A DNA stretch of 64,000 nucleotides, taken from the NCBI RefSeq assembly GCF_000316115.1, contig NZ_JH993795.1, forward strand, positions 5,555 through 69,554. Direction: 5' to 3'. Source of the DNA: Leptolyngbya sp. PCC 7375. GTDB lineage: Bacteria > Cyanobacteriota > Cyanobacteriia > Phormidesmidales > Phormidesmidaceae. A program made the position numbers and the translations under genes. Of this stretch, positions 9,582 through 18,411 are shown piece after piece. A model generated the notes under the pieces. That model was not told the origin of the DNA. It did not search any database and saw only the letters and a program-made list of their open reading frames with translations. Position 1 is the first letter of the stretch. Every line of letters starts with the position of its first letter.

Positions 9582-10076
9582 ATGTCGGTGCCCTACTGGT
9601 ATGTCGGACGCCAAGTGATGGTCAAAACCAGTGAGCAGCTGGTGGAGGTGTTCTATGAAAATAAGCGAATTTCAGCCCACCCTCGTTCAACCTTAGCCCA
9701 TCGCCATAGCACCTTGGATCATCACATGCCGCCAGAGCATTGGGCCTACAAGCGTCAGTCACGGGAGTCTTTTTTGGCGTGGGCACACCAGATCGGCCCC
9801 CAAACTCGCACCCAGGTAGAGACGATTTTTGAGAGCAAATCCCATGACGAGCAGGCCTTTCGTTCCCTCAAAGGACTCCAGAGTTTAGCCACCCGCTATG
9901 GAGCTGACCGATTAGAAGATGCGTGCAAACGCGCCAACATCTTCGCCATGTCAGGCTATCAGCGACTCAAGCATATTCTCCAACATCATCTTGATAAAAC
10001 CCCTGTCCTAATTGACGTGCCTGCGCCCCCGAGTATTGACCACGACAATGTTCGGGGCAGTGCCTACTACAACTAA
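9582..10076 (+). pseudogene. istA: IS21 transposase IstA, C-terminal part
   Basis: It resumes IstA at SVPYWYVGRQVMVK and continues with the usual C-terminal half (YENKRISAHPRS, then MPPEHWAYKRQ), ending 13 bases before istB. The start at 9582 is merely the first ATG after the insertion. This is the severed partner of 3364-4376. Confidence 0.85.
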
Positions 10077-10088
10077 TACAACTCGATA

Positions 10089-10854
10089 GTGACCCCCATC
10101 ATGCAACAAACCATTGAACAACTCAAAGACCTCAAACTCCATGGCCTACTCGACGCCTGGTGTGAACAACACGAACAGCCCACCTATCATGACCTGAGCT
10201 TTGATGAACGATTTGCCTTACTGGTCGAGCGTGAGCATATCAGACGGCAAAACCAACGCCTCAAGCGCCGACTCAAGCAAGCCCAACTCTTTATGGGAGC
10301 CACCCTGAGTGAGGTGGATTTTCAAGTGGCACGGGGCTTGAAAAAAGCTCAATTCTTGGACTGGGCTCAGGGGCAATGGCTCACTCAGCATCTCAACCTC
10401 ATCATGGTGGGGCCACCGGGGTGGCAAGACCTTTCTCGCCTGTACCCTAGCAGATCATCTGTGTAAGCATGGCCAGTCGGTTCGCTATTTCAAAACCGCT
10501 AATCTCATTGCTGAGTTGAAATTTGCAAAGGCCGATGGCTCTTTCCCTAAATTCCGTAAACACTTGGCTGCCTTTGATTTACTCATCTTTGATGAATGGC
10601 TCAGAGACCCGTTGACACCCAATGATGCTCGTGAAATTCTCGACCTCCTTGATGACCGCTTTCGGCAGGCCTCGTGTCTCTTTGCCTCTCAGTTTCCTAT
10701 CAAGGATTGGCATCAGAAGATTCAAGACTCCACCCTCGCCGATGCCATTCTTGACCGCATTGTCCATGATTCCTTGAAACTCACTCTCAAGGGCGAATCC
10801 ATGCGTAAACTCACCAGTCAACTTAACGCTCAAGGCAAGGAGGAACCCTCATAA
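10089..10854 (+). pseudogene. istB: IS21 helper ATPase IstB, frameshifted in Walker A
   Basis: IstB is the AAA+ ATPase that assists IstA. The first frame (10089-10466) ends in VGPPG followed by WQDLSRLYPS. Restoring one base there gives GPPGxGKTFLACTLADHL, so the frameshift falls within the P-loop at about 10421. The second frame (to 10854) contains the Walker B-like FDLLIFDEW and the C-terminal DRIVHDSLKLTLKGESMRK. The usual length is about 250 residues, which the two parts together match. It is non-functional unless recoded. Confidence 0.85.
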
Positions 10855-11098
10855 TCTGATGCCAACCCATGACCAGATTTAACCCTTTGAGATCTGGTCA
10901 TCACTCAGTCATTTCTTCAATGCTAGATTATGATTTTATTACCTGTCTCGGTGGACCCTGATCTCACGCCTTAAAGTGGGGGGGGCCGAAGTGGACATCA
11001 TTCTGCCGAAGTCATGCAAATATGCACTGAAGCGTTATCGCGACTACCCAAGCCATACGATTTGGAAGGTTAGGTCGTTCGACTATTTAAGATAATAG

Positions 11099-11383
11099 GT
11101 GGACCGTCGCAGGAAAAGCACCGATGCATTGTCCGTTGGTTGGGATTGGGTCTATGTTAAAAGGCTTTCTGAAGGACTATCGCGAGGCCTTACAGGTTAT
11201 TTTTCTCTGCTCATAACCTTCCAAGTCGTGTCCCATACATGTGGAGAATGTCATCTGGCATTCATCGATGGTGAAAAAGTACATCTACATCACATTGATG
11301 GTGACCGGAATAATTGGGCGATAAACAACTGTTTAGCCGTCCATGAATCTTGTCACGATTATATCCATATGGGCAAACGCTAA
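11099..11383 (+). pseudogene. Remnant of a group II intron-encoded HNH protein
   Basis: A 94-codon ORF (GTG start at 11099). Its second half is a clear HNH motif with zinc-ligand spacing: CGECHLAF, then HLHHIDGDRNNWAINN, then ESCHDYIHMGKR. Group II intron domain V follows 39 bases downstream, as in intact introns. The reverse transcriptase part is absent; the IS21 right end abuts about 95 bases upstream, so the intron appears truncated at its 5' side. Confidence 0.65.
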
Positions 11384-11422
11384 TTCTCTCCTCAAACGGC
11401 TGGAATTATCTCAGGTAGTCGG

Positions 11423-11505
11423 GAGCCGGATGCGGTGAAAGTCGCACGTCCGGATCTAAGTGGGAGGGGCGAAGTGGTAACACTTCCTCCGACCCAACCT
11501 AAAAA
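11423..11505 (+). ncRNA. Second group II intron 3' end (domains V-VI)
   Basis: 11423-11456 repeats the domain V hairpin seen at 118-151, differing only in the closing bases (CCGGATC instead of CCGGTTC). A following stem with a GTAA loop (GAAGTGGTAACACTTC) fits domain VI. The 3' splice site is near 11500. It is linked to the HNH remnant at 11099-11383. Confidence 0.75.
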
Positions 11506-11579
11506 TAGTATGCTGAATTTGAGCTATCATGTCCCTTGAAATCAGAGCGTTTTGGCGGTTACTCGATTTTTGAAGGTGG

Positions 11580-11759
11580 ATGGCGCGACGGATTAATCAA
11601 AAATGTGTGGCCTGTGCTCAGATGAGTGTGGCAAAGTCAAGGCAGCTCCATGGGGAGTCTGGCGATGGTTGCTGGGTGGAAAAGCGGTGTCATCGACGGC
11701 TGAAATGCCCCCATAATTTTGGGGGGCACTACAGTATTTATTTCGAAGCCTTGACGTAG
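11580..11759 (+). CDS. Small cysteine-containing protein, probably truncated
   Basis: A 59-residue ORF with CVACAQMSVAK and two further Cys (GCWVEKRC), suggesting a small zinc-ribbon protein. The last approximately 20 codons run through a GCCCCC...GGGGGC hairpin and into the dispersed repeat beginning near 11738, so the C terminus is probably not original. I cannot name the family. Confidence 0.3.
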   Translation: MARRINQKCVACAQMSVAKSRQLHGESGDGCWVEKRCHRRLKCPHNFGGHYSIYFEALT

Positions 11760-12118
11760 TGGATTGTAATGTCTTGCTCTCAAATAGAACGTATAGCCAC
11801 TGACTTAGCTTTACCCAAGCTACTGTAAGCGGCTGAATTTGGTTTAAATAGGGCATTAGAGTGTCGAGTGATCGCTAAGGTTTTGGACTTGGTCAAGTGC
11901 TTGTTGCTGAAGCTGGGCGGTCTCGCTGGTAGGGCAATGGCTCGAAATATTCCAGCAGTTCTCTCGCTTTTATGTAATGACTTAGTCCTTGGTCCGACTG
12001 GGTTTGCTATACCTCTTAATGTATTAAGTCGAGCTTAGTTTCATACTCATCTAAAAAAAGTTGCGTCACTCTGCATAATTTCTAGAAACTCCCCTGATAG
12101 GTCAATAGACGCTTACTA
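11738..12118 (+). repeat. Dispersed repeat, copy A (~380 bp), containing a CHAT-gene fragment
   Basis: About 80-85% identical to 44219-44591 by eye, from ATTTATTTCGA(A/G)GCCTTGACGT to GGTCAATAGACGCTTAC. Bases about 11887-11960 match an internal stretch of the TPR-CHAT gene at about 36665-36735 (CTGGTCAAGTGCTTGTTGC), so the repeat carries a relic of such a gene. Its 3' end contains the bipartite promoter-like motif. It fills the gene-free stretch between the intron remnant and the HTH gene at 12166. An inverted repeat CTTAAT-GT-ATTAAG lies near 12016. Confidence 0.8.
12073..12099 (+). promoter_or_regulatory. Bipartite promoter-like motif, copy A
   Basis: GCATAA at 12073-12078 and CTGATA at 12094-12099, separated by 15 bases, 67 bases before the HTH gene. 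Identical spacing recurs at 44547, 45102, 48929 and 49904. It resembles -35/-10 elements of an alternative sigma factor; this is inference from recurrence. Confidence 0.55.
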
Positions 12119-12165
12119 ATGACTTCTGTAAGGACATTAATTTTTTCTCTGCTGGAGGAGTTCCC

Positions 12166-12846
12166 ATGAAATTCAATCAAACTCAAATAGAGATTACTTC
12201 TACGCTTAAATCTGACTCAACATTCGGTCAAAGTAAAACAATTTCGACGGAGCCTACTTCGCAATATCTTTCTACCTTTCAGCGCAAACTTTTAGAAAAA
12301 CGTCTGAAAAAAGGCGATTTGTCAACGCTGTGGTGCAAGCGTATTCAAATTATGTTGCTCGCTGATCAGGGTAAATCTCAAACAGAGATTTGTCAGGTAC
12401 TTGGTTGCTGTCATGCGACAGCACGACACTGGATTTTGATCGCACAATCAGGTCAGGCCCATACCTGCTGTGATAACACTCTAGGACGACCCAAGATTGT
12501 TCATGATGAATATATCAATCGCCTGAAAGAACTGGTCAAACATAGCCCTCGCGATCACGGGTATGTCTTTCGTCGCTGGACTGCAGGTTGGCTAAGCAAA
12601 CACCTGGAGAAAGAATACAACATTCGAGTTAGCGATCGCCATATCAATCGATTACTCAAGCAAATGGGATTATCCACACGTCCTCAGTCTTTATCTAAGG
12701 CTGGCTGTAAAACGTCTAAGGACATATCAGCTGCTCAGGCATCAGAACTAAAAGCTCGTGCAAAAAAAATTGCGATTCACGATTTGCAACCAGCCTCTGA
12801 TCTCGAATCTGGGCTCTATCAACTAAGCTATATGGCTCAGAGCTAG
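12166..12846 (+). CDS. IS630-type HTH/winged-helix protein without a catalytic domain; candidate regulator
   Basis: This 226-residue protein starts 8 bases after a GGAGGAG ribosome site. Residues about 50-110 form an HTH (LADQGKSQTEICQVLGCCHATARHWI). Residues about 110-180 form a second winged-helix (YVFRRWTAGWLSKHLEKEYNIRVSDRHINRLLKQMG), the N-terminal DNA-binding half of IS630 transposases. The DDE half is absent, no remnant follows, and no IS ends are visible. It directly precedes the exporter gene in the same orientation. I infer a transposase DNA-binding domain co-opted as a regulator of the peptide locus; a decayed IS is the alternative. Confidence 0.6.
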   Translation: MKFNQTQIEITSTLKSDSTFGQSKTISTEPTSQYLSTFQRKLLEKRLKKGDLSTLWCKRIQIMLLADQGKSQTEICQVLGCCHATARHWILIAQSGQAHTCCDNTLGRPKIVHDEYINRLKELVKHSPRDHGYVFRRWTAGWLSKHLEKEYNIRVSDRHINRLLKQMGLSTRPQSLSKAGCKTSKDISAAQASELKARAKKIAIHDLQPASDLESGLYQLSYMAQS

Positions 12847-12947
12847 ATTTCACAAGATTTTAGTTGTCTAACTGAATTCGGCTGCTTCTATTAATCTCAC
12901 GCGCAAACAGACCAATTTAGATCCGTTGAACAAGAGGTCAAATATCG

Positions 12948-15698
12948 ATGACGCAGAATCTCGTGGCGTTTTCTCTCTCCTGTCAGACACTCAGTCATCT
13001 ATTTGGGATAGCTATTTCAGAAGCTCAACTACAAGCGTGTCTTAAACAGACTCAGAAAACTCAGCCAAAAGTTGGCGCTTTCTGGCATAGTCAGCAGGAT
13101 AAACCTGGACTTTACATTATTTTTTCTGGGAAAGTCCGTCTCCTCAATGAAGCAGGACAATTGGTAGAGACCATTGGTCCTGGTGGTGTCTTTGGTGACT
13201 GTACACTGTTTCCAGCAGATGGTGAATTTTTAACCTATTCTGCTCGGGCTTCCTTAGGTGTGGAAGTTGGCTTTCTGCCCCAGGATTGGATAGATGATTT
13301 GATGTTCCAATTTCCTGAAGTTCGTCAACACTTGTTAAATCGGGCAAGAATACAGAATGCGCAACTAGAACCTGATATTTCCTCAAGGGGCAATCGTGAA
13401 ACTAGCAGCGATGCTGCCAGAAAGGTTGCTAGAAAGTCTGTCAATAGCCTTGCCCCTATACAGTCAATTCCTAATGCCAGTCGAGTACGCAAAGCAGTCT
13501 TTCCCACACCTAGCCAACGGGTTGGGCACCTTTTTCAGCGTATGATTCGGCGCTATCCCTTCTATGGGCAGCAAAGTGCTTCCGACTGTGGGGCTGCTTG
13601 TCTATCTATGGTGGCTCGTTACTGGGGCAAACGATTCAGTATCAATCGTCTGCGCGATATTGCCAATGTTGGTCGTAATGGGGCTTCACTGCGGGGCTTG
13701 TCTACTGCAGCTGAAAATATTGGCTTTAATAGTCGCCCTATAAAAGCAAGTTTGGATCAGCTCGCCAAGCAGCCGCTACCGGCTATTGTCCATTGGGAAG
13801 GTAAGCACTACATCGTGGTGTACGAAATCACACCCAAGCATGTGATTGTGGCTGATCCAGCAATCGGCCAGCGTACCCTTACCGTGACAGATTTCAAGGC
13901 TGGTTGGACTAGTTACGCTCTGCTGTTAACGCCGACAGCGCTCTTTCGGGAAACTCCAGAAAGCACCACTCCATTCTGGCAGTTCTTCGAGCTGTTGAAG
14001 CCTCATGGGGTGGTAATGCTAGAGATTCTGATTACCTCCCTCTGCATCCAGTTGTTGGGGCTCATTACACCGCTGTTTACCCAACTCATCCTCGATCGGG
14101 TAGTGGTGCAGCGCTCAGAACTAACCTTGGTAGCAGTGGGGCTAGGATTAATCATTTTTGGGCTGTTTCGGGTTGCTATGACAGGGCTCAGACAGTATCT
14201 ACTTGACCACACGGCTAATCGAGTTGATCTGGCCTTACTCGTTGGATTTATTCGCCATACTCTACGGCTGCCTTTGGGCTTTTTTGAATCGCGCTATGTT
14301 GGCGATATTATTGCCAGAGTCCAGGAAAATCGTAAAATTGAACGTTTTTTGACGGGTGAGTCTTTATCTATTTTGCTTGATCTGTTGACAGTATTTGTCT
14401 ACATCGGGCTTATGTTTTGGTATAGCTGGAAAATGGCTTTGCTGGCCCTGGTGATTATCCCACCATTCTTTTTATTAGCACTGCTGGCCACACCTTTTCT
14501 GAGACGAATTTCACGTGAAGTATTTAATGCTTATGCCAGTGAAAATAGCTATCTGATTGAGACTCTCTCTGGAGTTAGAACCGTTAAATCAATGGCTGTC
14601 GAGCAAACAGTTCGTTGGCATTGGGAAGAGTTACTAAATCAGGAAATTAAAAAAGGATTTTCCAGCCAAATTATTGGCAATCGTTTACAGATTGTGAGTC
14701 ATACTATCGAAACGCTAGCAACCACTGGCCTAATTTGGTTTGGGGCCTGGCTAGTCATTCAAAATGAGTTGACTATTGGCCAGTTGGTAGCCTTTAACAT
14801 GCTTCTCGGTAATGTGATTAGTCCTTTTCAACGTTTAACAGTCCTTTGGAATCAGTTCCAGGAGGTTGTTATTGCTGTAGAGCGCATTAATGATGTTCTC
14901 GATGCTGAGCCGGAGGAGAACTGGTTCACTGAAGTGCGACAGGGTTTGCCCTTGATTAACGGTAAAATTCGCTTTGATCAGGTGACTTTTCGCTACCATC
15001 ATGACAGTGACATTAACGTACTCGAAAATCTGAGTTTTGAGGTGCAACCAGGACAAATGGTCGCTCTGGTTGGCCGCAGTGGCTCAGGTAAAACCACGAT
15101 TTCTAAATTACTGCTAGGACTATATCCCCCTACGGATGGCAAAATTTTGGTGGATGGCTATGACCTATCGACTCTGGCCATGCAGTCGTTTCGCCAACAA
15201 GTTGGGGTCGTCGATCAAGATACTTTTCTTTTTGGCAGCACAATTCGCGAAAATATTAGCCTGGGCCATCCCAGCATGCCCCTTGAATCAATTGTGGAAG
15301 CAGCTACTTTGGCTGGAGCCGATGAGTTTATTCGCAAATTACCCATGGGATATGAGACTCAAATTGGTGAAGGTGGTGGCATGTTATCAGGCGGACAGCG
15401 ACAGCGATTGGCGATTGCTCGGGCACTCTTGGGCAACCCTAAATTGTTGATCTTAGACGAGGCGACTTCTCACCTGGATGCGGAATCAGAGCGTATTATT
15501 CAACAAAACTTAAATCAAATTCTCAAAGACAGAACAACACTGGTAATTGCTCATCGATTATCGACCATTCGTAATGCCGATCTGATTCTGGTATTGGATC
15601 GCGGGATTTTAGTAGAGTCAGGGAAGCATGAAGCCCTGATGGCTCGTCAAGGTCATTACTACTACCTCAATCAACAACAATTAGCCACCTTGAATTGA
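12948..15698 (+). CDS. Peptidase C39 ABC exporter with N-terminal cyclic-nucleotide-binding-like domain
   Basis: This 916-residue inner-membrane exporter cuts Gly-Gly leaders and exports the core peptide. Residues about 40-140 match a cNMP-binding fold (KPGLYIIFSGKVRLLNEAGQ). Residues about 200-330 are the C39 protease with Cys214 (SDCGAAC), His287 (GKHYIVV) and Asp303 (VADPAIG). Five to six membrane helices span about 355-640. The ATPase follows, with Walker A GRSGSGKT (Lys715), signature LSGGQRQRLAIARAL, Walker B LLILDEATSHLD and H-loop IAHRLST. All catalytic residues are present. The HlyD partner is next, and the Gly-Gly precursors downstream are the likely substrates. Confidence 0.95.
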   Translation: MTQNLVAFSLSCQTLSHLFGIAISEAQLQACLKQTQKTQPKVGAFWHSQQDKPGLYIIFSGKVRLLNEAGQLVETIGPGGVFGDCTLFPADGEFLTYSARASLGVEVGFLPQDWIDDLMFQFPEVRQHLLNRARIQNAQLEPDISSRGNRETSSDAARKVARKSVNSLAPIQSIPNASRVRKAVFPTPSQRVGHLFQRMIRRYPFYGQQSASDCGAACLSMVARYWGKRFSINRLRDIANVGRNGASLRGLSTAAENIGFNSRPIKASLDQLAKQPLPAIVHWEGKHYIVVYEITPKHVIVADPAIGQRTLTVTDFKAGWTSYALLLTPTALFRETPESTTPFWQFFELLKPHGVVMLEILITSLCIQLLGLITPLFTQLILDRVVVQRSELTLVAVGLGLIIFGLFRVAMTGLRQYLLDHTANRVDLALLVGFIRHTLRLPLGFFESRYVGDIIARVQENRKIERFLTGESLSILLDLLTVFVYIGLMFWYSWKMALLALVIIPPFFLLALLATPFLRRISREVFNAYASENSYLIETLSGVRTVKSMAVEQTVRWHWEELLNQEIKKGFSSQIIGNRLQIVSHTIETLATTGLIWFGAWLVIQNELTIGQLVAFNMLLGNVISPFQRLTVLWNQFQEVVIAVERINDVLDAEPEENWFTEVRQGLPLINGKIRFDQVTFRYHHDSDINVLENLSFEVQPGQMVALVGRSGSGKTTISKLLLGLYPPTDGKILVDGYDLSTLAMQSFRQQVGVVDQDTFLFGSTIRENISLGHPSMPLESIVEAATLAGADEFIRKLPMGYETQIGEGGGMLSGGQRQRLAIARALLGNPKLLILDEATSHLDAESERIIQQNLNQILKDRTTLVIAHRLSTIRNADLILVLDRGILVESGKHEALMARQGHYYYLNQQQLATLN

Positions 15699-15807
15699 GC
15701 CATCGCTTGACATTAATTATTGTCTGCTGCGACGCAAAAAATATCTCAAAATCTTTGGCCCTTCAATTTTATGTATCTCTATCTATCACTTAATTTTGGT
15801 GAATTCG

Positions 15808-17229
15808 ATGCCCAATTCTCTCAATGGTCACGTTGCTCATGCTGCTTTGCTAACCCCATTACAGGGATCCAAAAAACAGCAAAAACAACCAGAGCTGCAG
15901 AAAGATAGCCCACTTCAACCCATCCCCAAAAAATCCTCGCCAGTTCTCAAAGCAGATTGGTCCCATGCTACCGAAGAGCTGTTGGACAGTATGCCTCGAG
16001 TCTGGACACGAGGGCTATTATATTTGCTCGTGTTATTTGTGGCTGTGGTATTACCCTGGGCGATGTTTTTCCGCGTTGACGAAACCGGCACGGCTCGGGG
16101 ACGTCTGGAACCTAAAGGGCAGACTTTGCGATTAGATACTGAGGTAACAGGCTCAATTGCGACTATCCAGGTCAAAGAAGGTGATCGCATTGAAGCCGGT
16201 CAGCCGATCTTGGTCCTAGACTCTGAATTAGTTGAAGTCGAAATACGACAAACGCAAGAGCAGCGAAACGGCCAAGAAGATCGGCTGGCGCAACTTAATC
16301 TCTTGAGAAATCAGCTGGCGACTACCCTAACTATTCAGCAGCAACAAAATCAGTCCCAGGCTCTGGAAAGGAAAACCCAAATTGATCAGGCCACCCAGCA
16401 ACTCGAACATGCTAAAACTGAGCTTGATCTGAGGATAATGAACCTCGCGAGCGCCAAGCGAGAATTAGACCGTTACAGGACTCTGTACGAGCAAGAGATT
16501 ATTCCTAAAGTCGAGGTTGTCGAACATGAGGATGTGTTGATAGAGCGGCAACGTCTCTATGAGCAGACTCAGGCTGATGTTACCCAGGCAACGCTTCAAC
16601 AGCAAGAACGGCTACAGAGTTATGACAGTTTGCTGCACACAGGTAAACTCTCGATGCTTCAGATACAGGAAGAATTGAAAAACCTGGAAACTCAAATTAC
16701 CCAACTCACCTCCGAAATTACTCAAAGTACCCATTCGATTCAATCACTCCAACTGCAGTTAGAACAACGTGTAATTACCTCCCCCGTGGCCGGAATTATT
16801 TTTGAGTTGCCTTTTCAGCAGGCAGGGGCAGTGGTTCAACCTGGTAGTAAGGTGGCTGAAATTGCCCCAGAGGGAGCGACCTTTATTGTGAATGCCCAGA
16901 TGGCTACCACTGAAAGTGGATCGCTGCGTGAAGGACTGCCAGTAAAGCTCAAATTTGATGCCTACCCTTTTCAGGATTACGGTATTGCGACAGGAACAGT
17001 GGCGAGTATTTCTCCAACTTCACGAGTTGAAGAAACGATTCAAGGTGATGTCGATACGTATCAGCTAGAAATTGAACTCGACCAGCCTTGTTTGCCGACG
17101 CCTCAGGAATGTCTTCCTTTGCGGCCAGGTGACACAGCTACTGCAGAGGTAATTGTTCAGCAACGTCGCATTGTCGACATTATCTTGGATCCCTTTAAGA
17201 AGCTGAGTAAAGACGGGTTACAGCTCTAG
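15808..17229 (+). CDS. HlyD-family membrane fusion protein
   Basis: A 473-residue periplasmic adaptor that links the ABC exporter to the outer membrane. ATG 15808 is chosen over the upstream TTG at 15796 because GGTGA lies a few bases before it. A single membrane helix covers about residues 70-92 (LLYLLVLFVAVVLPWAMFF). A lipoyl-like half-motif follows (GSIATIQVKEGDRIEAGQPIL), then a long coiled coil rich in Gln (about 150-310), the second lipoyl half (RVITSPVAGIIFELPF) and a beta-barrel. It is 109 bases downstream of the exporter, so cotranscription is likely. Confidence 0.92.
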   Translation: MPNSLNGHVAHAALLTPLQGSKKQQKQPELQKDSPLQPIPKKSSPVLKADWSHATEELLDSMPRVWTRGLLYLLVLFVAVVLPWAMFFRVDETGTARGRLEPKGQTLRLDTEVTGSIATIQVKEGDRIEAGQPILVLDSELVEVEIRQTQEQRNGQEDRLAQLNLLRNQLATTLTIQQQQNQSQALERKTQIDQATQQLEHAKTELDLRIMNLASAKRELDRYRTLYEQEIIPKVEVVEHEDVLIERQRLYEQTQADVTQATLQQQERLQSYDSLLHTGKLSMLQIQEELKNLETQITQLTSEITQSTHSIQSLQLQLEQRVITSPVAGIIFELPFQQAGAVVQPGSKVAEIAPEGATFIVNAQMATTESGSLREGLPVKLKFDAYPFQDYGIATGTVASISPTSRVEETIQGDVDTYQLEIELDQPCLPTPQECLPLRPGDTATAEVIVQQRRIVDIILDPFKKLSKDGLQL

Positions 17230-17388
17230 ATAGGTTGTCAACTTAAAGCGGAAAATTGGAGTTAGGACAAAGGCAGAAGACAAACCGCCACTAAAATTTA
17301 GTGTCTTAATTTGACACCCAGTTTTTACACTGTAAGTATTTCAATTAATGCGTCATTTCTCCTTGACAAGGAGATGGGAAATTAAATC

Positions 17389-18141
17389 ATGAATGCAGTT
17401 AAAACAATAAAAATAACGCCTGGTGAATTCCTCCATCAGGCTAAGATACTAGGCCAGCTTCCGACTATGATTGAAGCGATCTCGACTCGTCAGGTCATTC
17501 AGACAACGGCACAAACAGCAAAGCTGGATGTTACAACAAAAGAGCTACAGCAAGCGGCTGATCAGTTCCGCCAAATGAACCAGCTATATAGCGCTGAAGC
17601 TACCCTTGCTTGGTTTGAAAAATATCGACTTTCATTAGATGAATTTGAAGAGTTCATTCACCATACTATATTGTCTCAGAAAGTAGTTGATCATCTTTTC
17701 TCAGATCAGGTAGAACCTTATTTCTATGAACATCGCCTGGTCTATGAGAGGGCTATCTTCTATGAGGTTATTTTTCAGGATGAGGAGCTAGCATTAGAGT
17801 CTTTCTATGCGATTCAGGAAGCAGAAATAAGCTTCTCAGAAGTAGCTCGTGAATATATTCAGGATCAAGAACTTCAGCGAATTGGAGGCTATCGAGGGAC
17901 CGTAAGTCGTAAAGACTTGAAACCAGAGCTCTCAGCTGTTGTGTTTGCGTCTACTCCACCGACGCTTTTGCAACCTGTTCTCACGGCTCAAGGTAGTCAT
18001 TTAATCTTTGTCGAGGAAATTATTCCAGCTCAATTAAATGAACCTCTCAAAGTCCAAATCATGGCTGAGCTATTTAAGGAATGGCTAAAGGAAAAAGTTC
18101 AAGCTATAGAGATTGATTTTGCTGCCAATAAATGTGAATAG
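17389..18141 (+). CDS. SurA/PpiC-like peptidyl-prolyl isomerase family protein 1
   Basis: A 250-residue protein with an N-terminal SurA-type helical domain (LQQAADQFRQMNQLYSAEAT, about 55-130). A C-terminal parvulin-like domain follows (ISFSEVAREY, GGYRGTVSRKDLKPELSAVVF, about 145-235). No signal peptide is visible, so it is probably cytoplasmic. Proteins of this type are often encoded with C39 exporters and HlyD adaptors in cyanobacterial Gly-Gly peptide loci, perhaps as precursor chaperones. The parvulin active site is weakly conserved. A related protein is encoded at 22144. Confidence 0.8.
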   Translation: MNAVKTIKITPGEFLHQAKILGQLPTMIEAISTRQVIQTTAQTAKLDVTTKELQQAADQFRQMNQLYSAEATLAWFEKYRLSLDEFEEFIHHTILSQKVVDHLFSDQVEPYFYEHRLVYERAIFYEVIFQDEELALESFYAIQEAEISFSEVAREYIQDQELQRIGGYRGTVSRKDLKPELSAVVFASTPPTLLQPVLTAQGSHLIFVEEIIPAQLNEPLKVQIMAELFKEWLKEKVQAIEIDFAANKCE

Positions 18142-18411
18142 GAAAATCATGAAAATACTGGAACTTCAGCAGTTATGTCTGATTAGTTTCCGATAAAGTA
18201 GTGACAGCATAGTTGCCATTTATTAAACTATAAATATCTGCTCCTGCTTCATTATTGTCCACTTTTACATGCTTTTATAGTGCATGATTCGAGCTTGATG
18301 AAGCAGCCTTACCCAAATTTCTCACCTTAAGTAATACCCCACTGGAGCAATCTCACCTAGCTGTCGAGTCGCGATTGCTTTCTTTATTGCCCATATATTC
18401 CCTTATGAATT

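Larger units (their letters stand above)
3157..11005 (+). mobile_element. IS21-family element, interrupted by a 5.2-kb insertion
   Basis: istA-like (3364-4376 plus 9582-10076) and istB-like (10089-10854) genes lie between multiple terminal repeats of the type ATGATGTCCCCCTCGGC. The left copies are at about 3157-3230 and the inverted right copies (GCCGAAGTGGACATCAT) at about 10986-11005. Such multiple terminal repeats are characteristic of IS21. The element truncates the repeat protein on its left. TGCAAA occurs at both outer flanks and may be the target duplication, but the exact ends are uncertain. With istA split and istB frameshifted it is defective. Confidence 0.75.
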
